The notes beneath the pieces are model-generated. The model worked only from the letters and a program-made list of their open reading frames with translations. It was not told where the DNA came from and made no database searches. Made by a program: the position numbers and the translations under genes. 64,000 nt of DNA from Charina bottae (taxonomy: Eukaryota; Chordata; Lepidosauria; Squamata; Charinaidae), in assembly GCA_023362775.1 (NCBI GenBank), contig JALMGJ010000004.1, forward strand, positions 81,458,798-81,522,797. The letters run 5' to 3'. How positions within the stretch are numbered: position 1 is the stretch's first letter; the number at the start of each line of letters is the position of its first letter. Positions 10,881 to 23,230 of this stretch are shown here, one piece after another.

Positions 10881-13160
10881 ATATTCATAAATAAAATAAC
10901 AATATAACTCCATAATTTGAGAGATAATTTAACAACTGGGTAATCTACAGTTTTTATTTTGCACTTTTATTTTGGAGTTTTTAGGATACTTCTGCTGTGG
11001 AGAGAAACCTTACATTTTTAAACAGAGCTTTATTTTGTAAGGGGAACTATCAAATAAACTCCAAAGATATACTATAATGCTTGGAAATCTTCAAGATTCT
11101 GTAACTGACCTGAAGATCATCATGATAATACAGTTACCTATACAGAGATTTGTGATTACATTTAATTCAACATTTTGCATCTACCTTTCAAAACTGTTTT
11201 ACATATTGCATAAAGTTGACATAATTTGTATGTGTCCTTTCTGGTTAAAATCAAAACCAAGACAATGATTTTCAGTTTCAGTTTCCTTATTACCAGTTCC
11301 ACTTATAAGTGTTCTAATTTCATGTATACGATGTAATTTTTTCCAAGATACATTGAAGCACATGATTGTAAATTAATCAATCTACTTTATTATACTGTAT
11401 AATACCATCTTATTAATATTTAGGTTTTCCTGTTTGAACTGGAATTGAATCAGTGCCAAACTTCACTAAGTTTATACCAGCTGGAATTGCAACTATTTGA
11501 TACATTCAGTCATTGCTGAATTTTAACTGGACTAAATAAAATGTATGATTCCACTTCCTAGCATAAACATTTTCCCTGATTCATTTTACCTAGCAATGGG
11601 AAGTTAATCCCCTTCATTATTTACTGTTACTGTAATAAAATAAAATTAAGGCTACTTTAAAAAAAACATTCCTATAGTATTCTTACAGGAGTGGATATTT
11701 AGCAAGACAACAATAGCAATAAGCATAGAATGACAATATGAAGTAGAGCATGATCACAGCAAAGTATAAGGAAGGAGAAGAACATGGAGTAGAGTAAAAA
11801 GAATTGCAGCAGCACATGTTTGTAAAATATAGATGAGTGAAACATAGTGGCTTTTCAATTGTTGTGGACAAAGAAGAAACATGTTTCAAAGAAATTTACC
11901 TGCTAGCATAATTGCAGCAGCTGCACCATCTAACCCCTATCAGTCATAATCTGGAATAGTGCCACTTTTTATTAGCCAGGTAATAGAGGAACTGAAATTA
12001 TTTATACAAGCCCATGTGAACCACTCCGCTTGCTCCAATGCATTCTGATGACTTAATTAGATAGTCAGTGTAACACATGTGGCTTTTCAATCAGGTTCAT
12101 CACAAAAGGCTAGTTCATCAAAGCAGAAGAGTTGTGTAATCTACAGCTATTTCAGAAATACAGATTTTTCATTAAGCATCATGCACCTGACCGTGCTTCT
12201 TGGTTTGTCACCATCTATTCAGGCAATTAAATAAAACCTCATGCAGGATAAACTAAGGCTAATAAAGAGACCTTGAATTGAAGTGCAGCTGGCAATCTTT
12301 CCTTTATTAGGACCTGGCAGCGTCTATAGTGACAGCATGTACAAGGCAAGGCATGTGGGTTGGTTTCTTATTCTTACTCCCTTCCCTTTCTAATATCTGC
12401 CTTTTTGGGGCATGACATTTTGGCTGATAGGATTTCCAGCCCTTTGTTATCCTCACAAAAAGGGAAAGAATAAACAAAGGTCACATTTAGAGCTAGGGAA
12501 AATGAAACATTCAAAAGGCATTGACAATTTCTATGTGTCAATCAAAATGAAAAGCAAGAAGACAATCCTACAGCTAAAAAAAAAAAGATGGCAAATATAT
12601 TTCCCTTTTTAAAGATACTGTTTCTATGCTTTTAGATAGCATTGCCTAAATACCTTCCAGTTAAGATGGAGATTAAATTTCATAGGTTTATCAATTATTT
12701 TTTTTTGGTTTTTACTCAATATCTATAGCTGGACCATAAGAAAATACTTGACAACATCAACAATGAAGAGAAATAGAGCCTTCATAATCCTTAGAAATAT
12801 TTACAGAAGATATACAAACTGATGGACATATATCCTGTTATTATAGTCTTCATTTTAAATGAAACAGAAGTTTTATATTTATCTTGTACTATTAAATTTA
12901 TGCTGCTACAAAATAATTATCTTTCCAACTATAGTCTAATATAATGTACATAAAAAGTTGCATATGATTTAGGCTGAGATTTTTTAAATCAGGTATTATA
13001 TTCTCCCATATTAAAGAATAATAAAGATATCACATATGACAAGTAACCATACCTATTTTTTTTCAGTTTAATCCACAGTTAACACAAAGTATTTTATAGC
13101 CATCTCATATACTTAACTACTTAATCCAGCCTAATGAAATCAAATTTCCATGGTCTCTTG

Positions 13161-13164
<4 letters not shown>
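10881..13164. other. Gene-free stretch
   Basis: Open frames of 60-70 codons (for example 11077-11268 plus and 11683-11889 minus) lack known motifs and show no splice signals that I find convincing. No mobile element ends were recognised. Confidence 0.5.

Positions 13165-13250
<86 letters not shown>
13165..13250 (+). repeat. Compound (TC)n(AC)n microsatellite
   Basis: About 23 TC units switch directly to about 20 AC units. It is a perfect, and probably polymorphic, simple repeat. Confidence 0.97.
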
Positions 13251-13251
<1 letters not shown>

Positions 13252-14163
13252 TAAGTATACATAAAACATATGAAATATTCAATAAATGTAATATTCAATG
13301 CAGTTTACTTTTTCATTTAAACTTATGAGCTATACTGTAGAGCCAGACTCTAGAAGTCTTCTTTGGAGACTTTTTTTTACTTCATATTAAACAGAAAAAA
13401 AGCTACAGCATTATTTCAATTTATTTCTTTAAAAACAACAGCACTAAAATACATGCAAAATTTGTACCCTGGAATATGCATTCTGAACATAAGGAAAATA
13501 AAGTGAAACTCTCCATTAGTGGATAGGAGATTCTTGGATTACAGTAGATTATATCTAATATCTGTTTATCACATGAGCTTCATTCATTTCGAAAGAACTT
13601 TTAACCTAATTCTTTTTAACCTAAGCTAATTCTGTCCCACATAGAAGGCAGAGCACTCACCTATGTGAACTTTCCAACAGTCCAGCAGAAGCTGTCAGAA
13701 GCAACAGTGTTGAATATATTCTTATCTTTTGTACTGACTGAAAACAAAGTCACTCTCTAGCTCCCAGTCATAGATGTCTTTAAGCAGACATTGTTATTCC
13801 AAGATAATAATATAATGATGATCAAACCAGGGACTAGCACTCCAAACAGCAATGTCAATTTGGTGCTAAATCCACTTATGTAACACTCCTGAATATCAGC
13901 TATCATGGGCTCATATGAACCGTTTATCATCCAATGTGATATATTGTTCTCTACTCATTACATAAAATAGCATCTAATTATATATTCCTGCCCTAAAACC
14001 CTACATACCTCAGCCAATTTATCCATGCATTTGTGGAAAGTATCTCTAGCCCAAAAATGTGTATGCTATAGTAAATCAATTTTAGGTGTCACAGCTCTAC
14101 GGTTTTTGCAATTTTGTCATTCTTTCTATGGACTTTCATATATTTTGATGAATTAAATCTTAC
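13251..14163. other. Gene-free stretch left of the candidate exon
   Basis: No coding or repeat feature recognised. If 14164-14306 is a real minus-strand exon, this would be downstream intron. Confidence 0.4.
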
Positions 14164-14306
14164 CTGGAATAAGCTGACCAAGCAGCTGATGGATCCAGGA
14201 TAGGCTGAGTACGACTCCCATGACAGTAAAAGAATAATGTTTCCATTTCATGTTGTGTCTGTTCTTGCATCCCATAAGTCCACCAGCACTTTCAACAATG
14301 TTATCT
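14164..14306 (-). CDS. Candidate internal exon of an unrecognised membrane protein
   Basis: On the minus strand a 143-base segment is framed by a pyrimidine-rich tract (many T/C over about 30 bases) ending in TTGTTAG and by CAG|GTAAGA, a near-ideal donor. One frame is open throughout and continues on both sides (14362-14153). The peptide begins DNIVESAGGLMGCKNRHNMK and continues with WKHYSFTVMGVVLSLSWIHQ. Its second half is hydrophobic, so it could be a transmembrane segment. The exon would split codons at both ends (phase 2 in, phase 1 out). I do not recognise the protein, and no partner exon was identified in the window. A chance open frame between cryptic sites is a serious alternative. 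Confidence 0.25.
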
Positions 14307-15914
14307 CTAACAATACAATGGGAAAGAAAAAGAAAAAAAGAACAATTTTCATTGCTAGACAATTGAGAAAAAATTCTATACTAAATTTTTTATTCCCTTC
14401 AAACTGCAAAAACTATTAACATCATAACTCTCATACATACAGTAGGAATAAAAAGTGTGAATATAAACAATATATTTCAGTATAGACACATAAACAGAAC
14501 ACATTGCCTATAACTGGGCTTTTTATCACTCATTAAATGCATTTGGATTCTGAGTTTACACAGAGTCTTCATTAGGAGTGTTCTCTATCTGTAGTAGTCT
14601 TTTATAAGATAAGCTCACCCTTACTGCATGTAATTCTGTGACTCATATTCTACCCTCAATTCTAACCAAGAGTTGCAGCAGTTTAAAAATCTAATAAATA
14701 AATAAGTCATTCCATAGGGTTGATATTGCAGACTCAGAAATCACAAATACCTAACAGACTAAACACCTACAAAGATGAAGGAAATTGGATTGCATGAGTA
14801 CACAGATGATACCTCAAATACACACACACAAACACACACAAACACACACAAACCCTTCATTGCAGTTGCAGTGTATCCCACATATAATATATGTTGGTCA
14901 TGCCAAAAGCCCAGCTAAGTGATATGTTTAACTATACTAAGCAATAAAGTAAAAACCTGCTCAACAAAGAATGCACCACATAATCTAGCTGAACATACAT
15001 GTTCAAAAACAGTCAAGAATTACATTGTAATCAGTTAATAGGTGACTTTTTCACAAAGGTGACCTACAGTAAATGTTATTTCATCTTGCACTCTAGATGC
15101 TATTGCACAGAATTTTGCCACTTTATATTTTAATGTTCACTCATTTGCCAGCAGTTCTTTCATTTAACCATTATGAATATTTTGTTCTTATTAGCAAGGC
15201 TACCTCACAGTTCACAGCTAAATCTTAATTCCTATGATAAATGTTTGCTCCCACTTTTTCTCAGGAAGATTTGATAAAACGCAACAAGCAATCCATGATT
15301 TAAAAAAAAACCCATAGCTTGTTCTTGCATCTTGTTTCCCAAGTTCATACTATCAATCCAGTTAGTTAATTAAGTTAGTTAAGAGATAGTAGCTTAGTTT
15401 TGAATATTCAGCAAGTACTTCACAAAAATGCTGTAACAGTGTAGAGTTCAGCAGTGTCTTTTCTCAGCATGTTTAATAACTCAAATCTCTTACTTAAAAG
15501 TCCTTCTGAAATTCTGTCAGCTTTGCCAAAAATCTGATTGAAGCACAGATTTCATAGCTACTTATTTAATTAGGGCATGTCTATAATGAAAGTCCATGAT
15601 CTTCATATAGAGTGGTGCAAATATTTAGAAAGGATTCATTGGGAAAGATTTCCCACTGAGGCCAAGGAGCTGTGCATGCAGTTTCATACCTAGGTTATGA
15701 GGAACAGTTAATGAAGCAAGAACGTGAGCCTGGAAAAAGACATCTGTTTTAACAATTTAAGAAGAGGTACTTGGTATGTGCACATCTGCATTCAGAAGTA
15801 CCTCATTTGAAGGATTTTCACTGCTCTAATAGAATAGTTCCTCAAGCATTGGGGCCAGGACAAGTAAGTTGCCATCAGAAAAGGAAAGAATAGCAGATCT
15901 CACGCTAGTGATTA
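14307..15914. other. Gene-free stretch with short (CA)n-related repeat
   Basis: The only structure is a short (ACACACAA)n run at about 14820-14850. Nothing else recognised. Confidence 0.5.
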
Positions 15915-16054
15915 TTATTGTCATTGTTTATTGTGGTTTTCTTGTGGTAGTTTTAGTAAGCCACCCAGAGTTTCATTTTTTTGAGTTGAGTGTCCATATA
16001 AATTCTTGAATGAATGAATGAATGAATGAATGAATGAATGAATGAATGAATGAG
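15915..16054 (+). repeat. L2-type LINE 3' tail with (GAAT)n
   Basis: The order 'aagccacccagagtttc', 'gagttgagtgtccatataaat', then about eleven GAAT units matches the L2 terminus: GCCACCCAGAGTC, then GGGCGGCCATATAAAT, then a short tandem tail. Upstream bases have decayed beyond reading. Confidence 0.65.
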
Positions 16055-18175
16055 TCAAGTTTTCTATTGTTGTTATTTACATATAGTCTATCAGATAGTT
16101 CTGAATGGATTCAGTACTTTTGACTATACGATCCTTCCCAGGATCTAGGGTAGATATTGCTGCAATATATGCACTGTTGCAAGTAATGTGACATTTTGTA
16201 ACTAATGTGTTAAGATTGGTTTTGTATCCACATGCTTGTCCAGGTCATTTGGTATGGCAGCAAGGTACCAACCACTATTGGTACCACTACTTTCTTTTTC
16301 CACATTTGTTCAATCTCTATTTGCATATGCCTATTTTTTTATTTCTTTCTCACAGATTCTTCTATTTCCAGCTATTGCAATGTTAATTATTCATTTTATT
16401 GGTAACTACATATATGTCTGGCACACTATGGGCTAAATGTTTATAAGTTTATATTTGAAATCCCATAGGATCTTAATCTTTCAACCACAGGAGTAGATTG
16501 TTGGTTAATGTGTTCTTGGAGAAGGAAGAAGGTGGGTTTACTGAAGCCCTAAGCTAGGGGAGTGAGTGCAGTGCAGAAGCATTCCTGAGGCCAGGGCCAG
16601 CTTCTTGATGGTATGGCTGGTAGTTTGGGTGGCAATTTGGTTTGAGGGTGGAGCAGTAAGAGTGGGAGACAATGGGGGTGCGGGGGGGCAGGTGAAGTTA
16701 TCATGGTGATGGGCAGAGAGATACAGTATGGGGATGGGCTGCTCTTAGGGAAGGAGGCCTCAGGGCTAAGTTTTCAAAGTATTTATTTAACAATGTATAT
16801 ACAACAACATTCTGCATAAATCATAGACGTCCTATTGAGTTCAGTTGGAGTTACTGCTTTGTATGTTTGAATAGGAAGGATAAGCAATATTTACAAGTCA
16901 GTGGTTACTTTGGAATGTTGAGACCACATTATGTGTAGTCTCACAAAAAGATTGCTATGGACGTGTTGCCTATTCACAAATAGTTGACATGGTAGATGCA
17001 ACCACTTACAGAAACCTATTTACAAAACAAGAAGTTGGTTATTCATTCTTTACCATCCCTACTACCTCTATAAAAGGCTGTCTATTTTGTCTTTTTTTTT
17101 TCTTTTGGACAAGGGGGCCTACTTTCAAACAAAGCATTGGGCTTTGTCATCTACCACCTTTGTTTTCCCAAATACCTATAGCTTTATTTGGAGCCTAGAG
17201 ACATGCAAATAAAAGTAACTTCAAGTCAAGCTCAATTCCTAGTAACTTACCATAGACAAATCTATACAGTTTTCTTGGCACAATATACTGTACAGAAGAA
17301 CTCACCTGCCATTCCCTTCTCCCATGATGCTTTTTCAACATTCAAGTCTAACCTAAAGTCTTGGCCTTCTCAGTTAATCTTTACCCAAGTATTAACCATT
17401 AAGTACTGGTCTCTGCTTACTTTACAAATAAACTTAGTTTACAAATATCCTTTTACAAATAAAGATAATAATGTCAGTGGTTTGCTCTGCATCATACCAG
17501 CTTAGAATAAGTCTGCAAATATCAAGTACTCTTGTTCTATATCTCAAAGTCACAAAGAGTAAAAAAATGAGAGCAATTACTTCAACAGAACCTCTGGTCT
17601 AGGTCCAAAATGAAGAACTATTGTTCTCATATATTTTGCCATTATATACAGAGGTTAGGATAGGAGAGTGGTCATGATATAGGAAAAGGTTTTCATATTT
17701 AAAAAAAATCACATCAAAGCTTCCAAATGGCGAGGTGCAAGGAAGTCTGGAATGGACAGCCTTATCAACTAAGTCTCTATCTTAAAAAGTTCCCAGTAGC
17801 CAGACTATGCTAGTGCTTATTAAGCTTATACCTGTAACTTCCAAGAAGATACGCATTCTAGGAATCCTGAACTTGTAGACTGAAATTCTTCCACCATCCT
17901 GCCCTCTGCTGTTATACTCACATGCTTATTGTTCAAAGGCTGTGGATTTGACATTGGAGCTGCAAAATACAAAGACATTATGGGGACTGGCTTTACTTCA
18001 GCATCTACTTCCTGAACTGAGCCTTTGGTCAAAGCAGTTGATGTACATCAAACTAATCCTCTGATAAGTCCCGCCTCTTCTGTGAGAATAAACCCAGGGT
18101 GGAAATGAACAATCCAGAGTTTATACAGAAGGTTTTAATAGAAATGATTAATTATTCAGTTAGGGTTAGGGTTAC
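16055..18175. other. Gene-free stretch with a G-rich patch and possible SINE remnant
   Basis: A G-rich segment lies at about 16540-16770, including 'ggggtgcgggggggcagg'; it has no recognised role. At about 17180-17400 the minus strand resembles the SINE at 42930-43130 through the shared, diverged phrases 'gccattcccttctccc' and 'cagttttcttggca', so an old SINE copy is likely. Between 17826 and 18032 an open minus-strand frame of 68 codons is unrecognised. Confidence 0.4.
18159..18174 (+). repeat. Short interstitial telomere-like repeat
   Basis: GTTAGGGTTAGGGTTA gives two and a half TTAGGG units immediately left of the copia insertion site, with only 'catcta' in between, of which ATCTA is the target duplication. 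It is short enough to be chance. Confidence 0.7.
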
Positions 18176-18180
18176 ATCTA

Positions 18181-18655
18181 TGTTGCATATATTTTTTATG
18201 TCTGTAGACTATGGGGCTGAGTTTTTAAAAAGCCAGGCCTCAAACTTTTTTCCTGTGAGTTTCAAGAGAGAGCACATGTTCACCCCCCTTTCTCAGGAAT
18301 GTTAATTTACCTTTTGGAGCCAGCTAGTCTGATAGTTCTGACCAATCAGAATTAGCTGTTAGAGCTTTGCCCATATTGGGAATCTGTTGCCTAGGTGTTT
18401 TGGTCACATGCTAGATCCTATCCTCTCAGATGCTACTCAAGTTAAGGTTTAAAATGTAAATGCCTTTTGTTCTCTCTCTGCTCTGCTATCTCAATGTAAA
18501 TAGCTATGTTAATCAACCATGTGCTCTTCGGCTGAAGAAGAAGATTCAAGGTTTGTTCCTATGTTCTTTTGTTTTAAATAAAGCAACGTTTTTACTACAA
18601 GCTTGTCTTAATATTTTTCCATAACTCTGATCACAAATTTTATAAAACAACAAAA
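18181..18655 (+). repeat. Copia 5' LTR
   Basis: Begins TGTTGCATAT. The shared sequence with the 3' LTR ends ATAAAACAACAAAA, so the end defined by the target duplication is not the canonical CA but three bases further (CAACAAAA). An AATAAAG polyadenylation signal lies near 18586, in the last 75 bases. The internal region begins GGTTCTGTGCCCAGG. I could not assign a primer tRNA to that site. Confidence 0.9.
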
Positions 18656-18866
18656 GGTTCTGTGCCCAGGAACTGCTTCTGGATCAGAGACAAAACTTAT
18701 GGAAATATGAAAAGAGGAAAGCTGAACTGTTTAATCTGCATTTGAAGAGGCTTCCTTTGTTTTTTGAAACTTGCTGGCAGTTGCAAGAAGTTTCAATTGA
18801 AGGCTGAGTTTCAAGCCTCGTGGTTTCAAGCCTCGTGGATTACTACAATAGGGGAGAGAAGAAGCA

Positions 18867-20501
18867 ATGGCGGCTGCTGCAGCTTCAAGTTTTCAAGGTA
18901 TGCCACTGGAAAAGCTTTCTAATACTAATTATTTGAACTGGTGTTTGAAAATGGAGAGTTTCTTGAGGAGAGAAAATTTATGGTCTGCAATTTCTGAACA
19001 AATTCCTCAGAATCCAGATCAAGCCTGGCTGAGGAAAGATGAGAAATGCAAAGCCTCCATTATTTTGGCTGTTCAGGATGATCAGCTTATACACGTGAGA
19101 GGCAGAGAAACTTCCAAAGACTTATGGGACTATTTGCGTGATTTATATGTGAAAACTACTCCAGGCAGCAAGGTTATTTTAACCAAAAAGCTCTACAAAG
19201 CTCACTTGCCTGAGAATGGAAATTTGCCAGAGCATCTTCATAAGCTGCAAAACTTTTTTGTGGAGCTTCAAGAGTGTGGGATGGAATTTTCCCCTCTTAT
19301 GAAAGCTTATATAATGCTGTCTTCATTGAATGAGTCCCGGGACACCTTAATTTGCTCCATGGAGGGAATCCCAGAAGCTGATCTAACTCCATCGTTAGTG
19401 ACTACCCGGCTGCTTGCTGAGTGGGAGAAGCGCCAAGATAAAACTGCCTCCATTTCTACAATAAAGTCTTCTCGTGGCCAGCAGAGGGAGCGGAAGAGCT
19501 TTGAATTCCAAGCTTCTGCATTTTCCACCCGGCGATGCTTTACATGTGGATCCCCTGCACATCTTCAGAAGGACTGTGTCCAGTTTAAAAGTAAGACAAC
19601 TTCTCAGAAGAAAGAAGAAACTTCTAGAAAGAAGATTCTTTATGCGAAAGTTGTAGAGAACTCTGTTGATAAAGATTTTTGGATTCTGGACAGCGGTGCG
19701 AATTCTCATATATGTAACAATAAAAATTCTTTACTGTCTTTGTCTAAAGCTAACAAACAAAAAGTTTCCTTAGCAGATGGATCTGTATCCAAGATCGTGG
19801 GTGAAGGTGAGATAAATCTTCCATGTTTGGGGGAAACTGTTCAAAATGTTTTGTTTGTGCCTAATTTTCAAAGTAATCTCTTGTCTGTGGGACAGTTAGT
19901 TGCCTCAGGTTATGTAATAACTTTTAAGAAAGAGGGTTGTGAGATTAGGAAGGATGGTAAAGTAGTTGCAAAATGTTTGCAGAAAGATTCTCTTTACATT
20001 GTACAAAAGGCTGAGCAGCAAACTGCTAAAGCTGTGTTTGGGAATACTCCCATACACGATCAGTGCATCCATTTATTGCATAGGTGGTTTGCTCATGCTA
20101 ATTTTAAGTACATATCTCAAATGCCTAGTTATTCTGCTGATCTAAAATTGAAACCTTGTGATAAGTATCTGGATTGTGCAGTTTGCAAGGAGAATAAAAC
20201 CACAAGGGCTCCTGTGAAGAAGTTTTCTGATAGATCCACCTCTAGGCCTCTAGAGATTATTCATTCTGATGTAATAGGCCCCTTTTCTCCTAGTCTTGGG
20301 GGAGCAAGGTACATTTTGACCTTCATAGATGATTTTTCCAGATACACATTCATTTATTTGTTGAAACACAAAGATGAGGTTTTTGATAAATTTAGGGGTT
20401 TTGTGGCTTGGGCGAATGGAAAATTCCCAAGGCCAGTGTCTCCTTGCAGTCAGACCGAGGTGGAGAGTATCTATCCTCAAAGTTTAAAAACTTTTTGTTA
20501 G
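18867..20501 (+). pseudogene. Copia gag-protease-integrase (5' part of broken gag-pol)
   Basis: The frame starts at ATG in a good context (gcaATGG) 211 bases after the LTR and encodes 544 residues. The N-terminus is a copia-type Gag (about residues 8-200, with NYLNWCLKMESFLRRENLW). It is followed by a CCHC zinc knuckle at about 224-237 (CFTCGSPAHLQKDC) that would bind the element's RNA. The aspartic protease carries ILDSGANSH with Asp at about 275. The pre-integrase HHCC region lies at about 400-440 (HRWFAHANF ... CAVCKENK). The integrase core opens with the first catalytic Asp at about 468 (IIHSDVIGPF). The frame then runs out within integrase. The expected second Asp (SDRGGEY) is in another frame that overlaps from 20408, so a single indel, probably between about 20405 and 20450, breaks gag-pol. 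Copia elements normally make one polyprotein, so I read this as a mutation rather than programmed frameshifting. Confidence 0.9.
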
Positions 20502-22738
20502 AAAAAGGGATAGAACACATTTTAGCTAACCCTTACACTCCAGAACAGAATTCTGTTGCAGAGAGAAAAGGAAGAACACTGCAGGAAGCAATGATGTGTT
20601 TGCTGAAGGATGCCAGCTTACCTTTTAGGTTTTGGGGAGAAGCTGTTTCTACAGCGTGTTATGTGCAGAACAGGCTGTTTAGCAGTGCAATTCAGGATGT
20701 GCCATTTCATTTGTTCTATGGTGTGAATCCTAAAGTAAACCACCTCAGAGTGTTTGGTAGCGTAGCTTGGGTGCACATTCCAAAACAGCTGAGGCGCAAG
20801 GGGGCTTCCAGAACAAAGAAAGCAATCTTTGTAGGGTATGAACAAAGTCAGAGGAGCTACAGGTTCATACTGGATAATCAATTGATAATTAGTAAAAGTG
20901 CTTCTTTTGCTGAGCAGAATTGGGATAAAATAAACTCTAGTTCTTCAGTTGATTTATCCATGAGAGAGCAGCAAAGTCTTGCTGATGGTGATTTGCAGGA
21001 ATCACCTAGTGAAGTCAATGAGCAGGAAGCTGACTTGTCTGGAAAGTCAGAGGTTTCTGAGGACAATGGTGGGATTCAGAATGTAAGTCCTATCCTACCT
21101 CGCAGGTCAGAAAGGATTAATAAGGGAGTTCCACCTGATTGTTATCAAGTAGATGTTGTGAAGGCTTTTCACATTCACACAGAGCCTGAGTCTTTAGATG
21201 AAATTAATGGGATGCCAGCTGAAATAGCTAAGTGCGGGCATGAAGCCATGCAGCAAGAATTGGATTCCTTAAAGGAAAATAAAACTTGGAAATTGGTGAG
21301 TTTGCCTCCCAATCAGAAGGTTTTAGGTTGTAGGTGGGTGTTCAAACTGAAAAAAGATTCTGATGGTAAAATTCAGAAGTACAAAGCAAGGTTGGTAGCA
21401 AAAGGTTTTGCTCAAAGAAAAAATGTGGATTATGACAAAACTTTTGCTCCAGTGACAAAAGCTGAATCTATCAGGTTGCTTTTAAAGGTTGCTGCCATGA
21501 AGAAATTGTCTGTTTATCACTATGATATTCAAACTGCTTTTCTGTATGGTGATTTGGAGGAAAAAATGTTTATGCAACAACCTCCTGGTTATGAAAAAGA
21601 AAAACAACTTGTGTGTGAATTGCAGAAATCCATCTATGGATTGAAGCAGGCCGCGCGTTGTTGGAATATTAAGATGGATAATATTTTGCAAAAATTTGGG
21701 TTTCAGAAGGGAATTGCTGATCCTTGTGTGTATGTAAAAAATGATAAGCAAGGTGTAATGTACTTGTGCTTGTATGTCGATGATTTGTTGCTGCTCACAT
21801 CATCTGATGAACAGAAGCATGTTTTTGAGGTTTGTATGAAAAACAATTTCACATTGAAATGTCTTGGAGCAGTCAAAAATTACTTAGGATTGGAAATTCA
21901 GAGGGAAAAAGATGGCAGTTTTCTCATAAGTCAGAGTAGTAAAATTAAGAAACTGCTGGAGGATTTTAAAATGCAAGACTGTAAGTCTGTCTCCTCCCCC
22001 ATGCTTCCCGAGTTTCTAAAAGAGGAGGGGGAGAAGGGGGATGGTGAGTTATTTGAAGGAGATAGTTTCAGATCAGCCATTGGTAGTCTTCTTTACATTG
22101 CAAACAATAGCCGTCCGGACATTTCTAACAGTGTGTCCATTTTGAGCAGGTTTGTGGAAAATCCCACATCTGCTGCAAAGTCTGGGTTAAAAAGGCTGTT
22201 TCGTTATTTACAAGGCACCAAAGATTTTTGCTTAAGGTTGTCTGCTACAGACACAGAAGAAAAGTTAGAATTCTGGTGTGATTCAGATTGGGCTGGAGAT
22301 CTCAGTGATAGAAAGTCTACTTCTGGAAGTGTAATTCAATTTGCAAAGTCCACTATTGCTTGGTTCTCCAGAAAGCAAACAGTAGTAGCCATCAGCACAG
22401 CTGAAGCCGAATTTTATGCTTTAGCACAACTGTGCAATGAAGTAATTTGGTTTACACAATTGTTGCAAGACATTGGAGTCATTTTAAGCCAGCCTGTAAC
22501 AATTCATGAAGACAACCAAGCCTGTCTTCATTTGGCTCTATCTGAAAGTACCAAAAATCGGACAAAGCACATTGATGTGCGTTTTCATCTTGTTAAAGAT
22601 TTTTTAGCCAAGAAAAAGGTTATTTTGAAATACTGTGATACTAAATTAATGTTGGCTGATATATTTACCAAGCCTCTAGTTGCCAGTAGGCATAATGAGT
22701 TAATTACCAAACTGGGTTTGCTTCCATATTCTTTCTAG
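20408..22738 (+). pseudogene. Copia integrase C-part, reverse transcriptase, RNase H (3' part of broken gag-pol)
   Basis: This frame continues the polyprotein after the indel, ends at TAG 22736-22738 and has no further stop. In order it holds the rest of the integrase core, with the second Asp in SDRGGEY and the catalytic Glu in PEQNSVAERKGR. A variable linker follows. The copia reverse transcriptase has WVFKLKKDSDG, KARLVAKGF, DIQTAFLYGDLEE, YGLKQAARCWN and the YVDD active site at residues 456-459 of this frame. RNase H shows CDSDWAGDLSDRKSTSG, ISTAEAEFYAL and EDNQACLHLA ... KHIDVRFH. All visible catalytic residues are present, in line with a young insertion. The upstream boundary shown is only where the frame opens, not a start codon: the first codon is TTG and no initiation is implied. 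Confidence 0.92.
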
Positions 22739-22741
22739 TCA

Positions 22742-22755
22742 TAAAAAAGGGGGAG
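22742..22755 (+). promoter_or_regulatory. Copia polypurine tract
   Basis: TAAAAAAGGGGGAG directly abuts the 3' LTR. This is where plus-strand DNA synthesis would be primed. Confidence 0.85.
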
Positions 22756-23230
22756 TGTTGCATATATTTTTTATGTCTGTAGACTATGGGGCTGAGTTTT
22801 TAAAAAGCCAGGCCTCAAACTTTTTTCCTGTGAGTTTCAAGAGAGAGCACATGTTCACCCCCCTTTCTCAGGAATGTTAATTTACCTTTTGGAGCCAGCT
22901 AGTCTGATAGTTCTGACCAATCAGAATTAGCTGTTAGAGCTTTGCCCATATTGGGAATCTGTTGCCTAGGTGTTTTGGTCACATGCTAGATCCTATCCAC
23001 TCAGATGCTACTCAAGTTAAGGTTTAAAATGTAAATGCCTTTTGTTCTCTCTCTGCTCTGCTATCTCAATGTAAATAGCTATGTTAATCAACCATGTGCT
23101 CTTCGGCTGAAGAAGAAGATTCAAGGTTTGTTCCTATGTTCTTTTGTTTTAAATAAAGCAACGTTTTTACTACAAGCTTGTCTTAATATTTTTCCATAAC
23201 TCTGATCACAAATTTTATAAAACAACAAAA
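22756..23230 (+). repeat. Copia 3' LTR
   Basis: 475 bases, the same length as the 5' LTR and differing from it by one substitution (A at 22999). It carries the same AATAAAG signal. It is followed directly by the target duplication ATCTA. Confidence 0.95.

Noticed and set aside
13134..13328. Open frame rich in Leu-Ser and Thr-His dipeptides
   Set aside because: It is the translation of the (TC)n(AC)n microsatellite.
16540..16770. G-rich patch as a G-quadruplex promoter
   Set aside because: G-runs are few and irregularly spaced, there are few CpGs, and no transcription signal or gene is nearby.
17826..18032. Possible small exon on the minus strand (tattttgcag acceptor and CAT|GTGAGT donor around 17940-17980)
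   Set aside because: The piece between the sites would be under 50 bases, and its peptide is unrecognised. Cryptic splice motifs of this quality are common.
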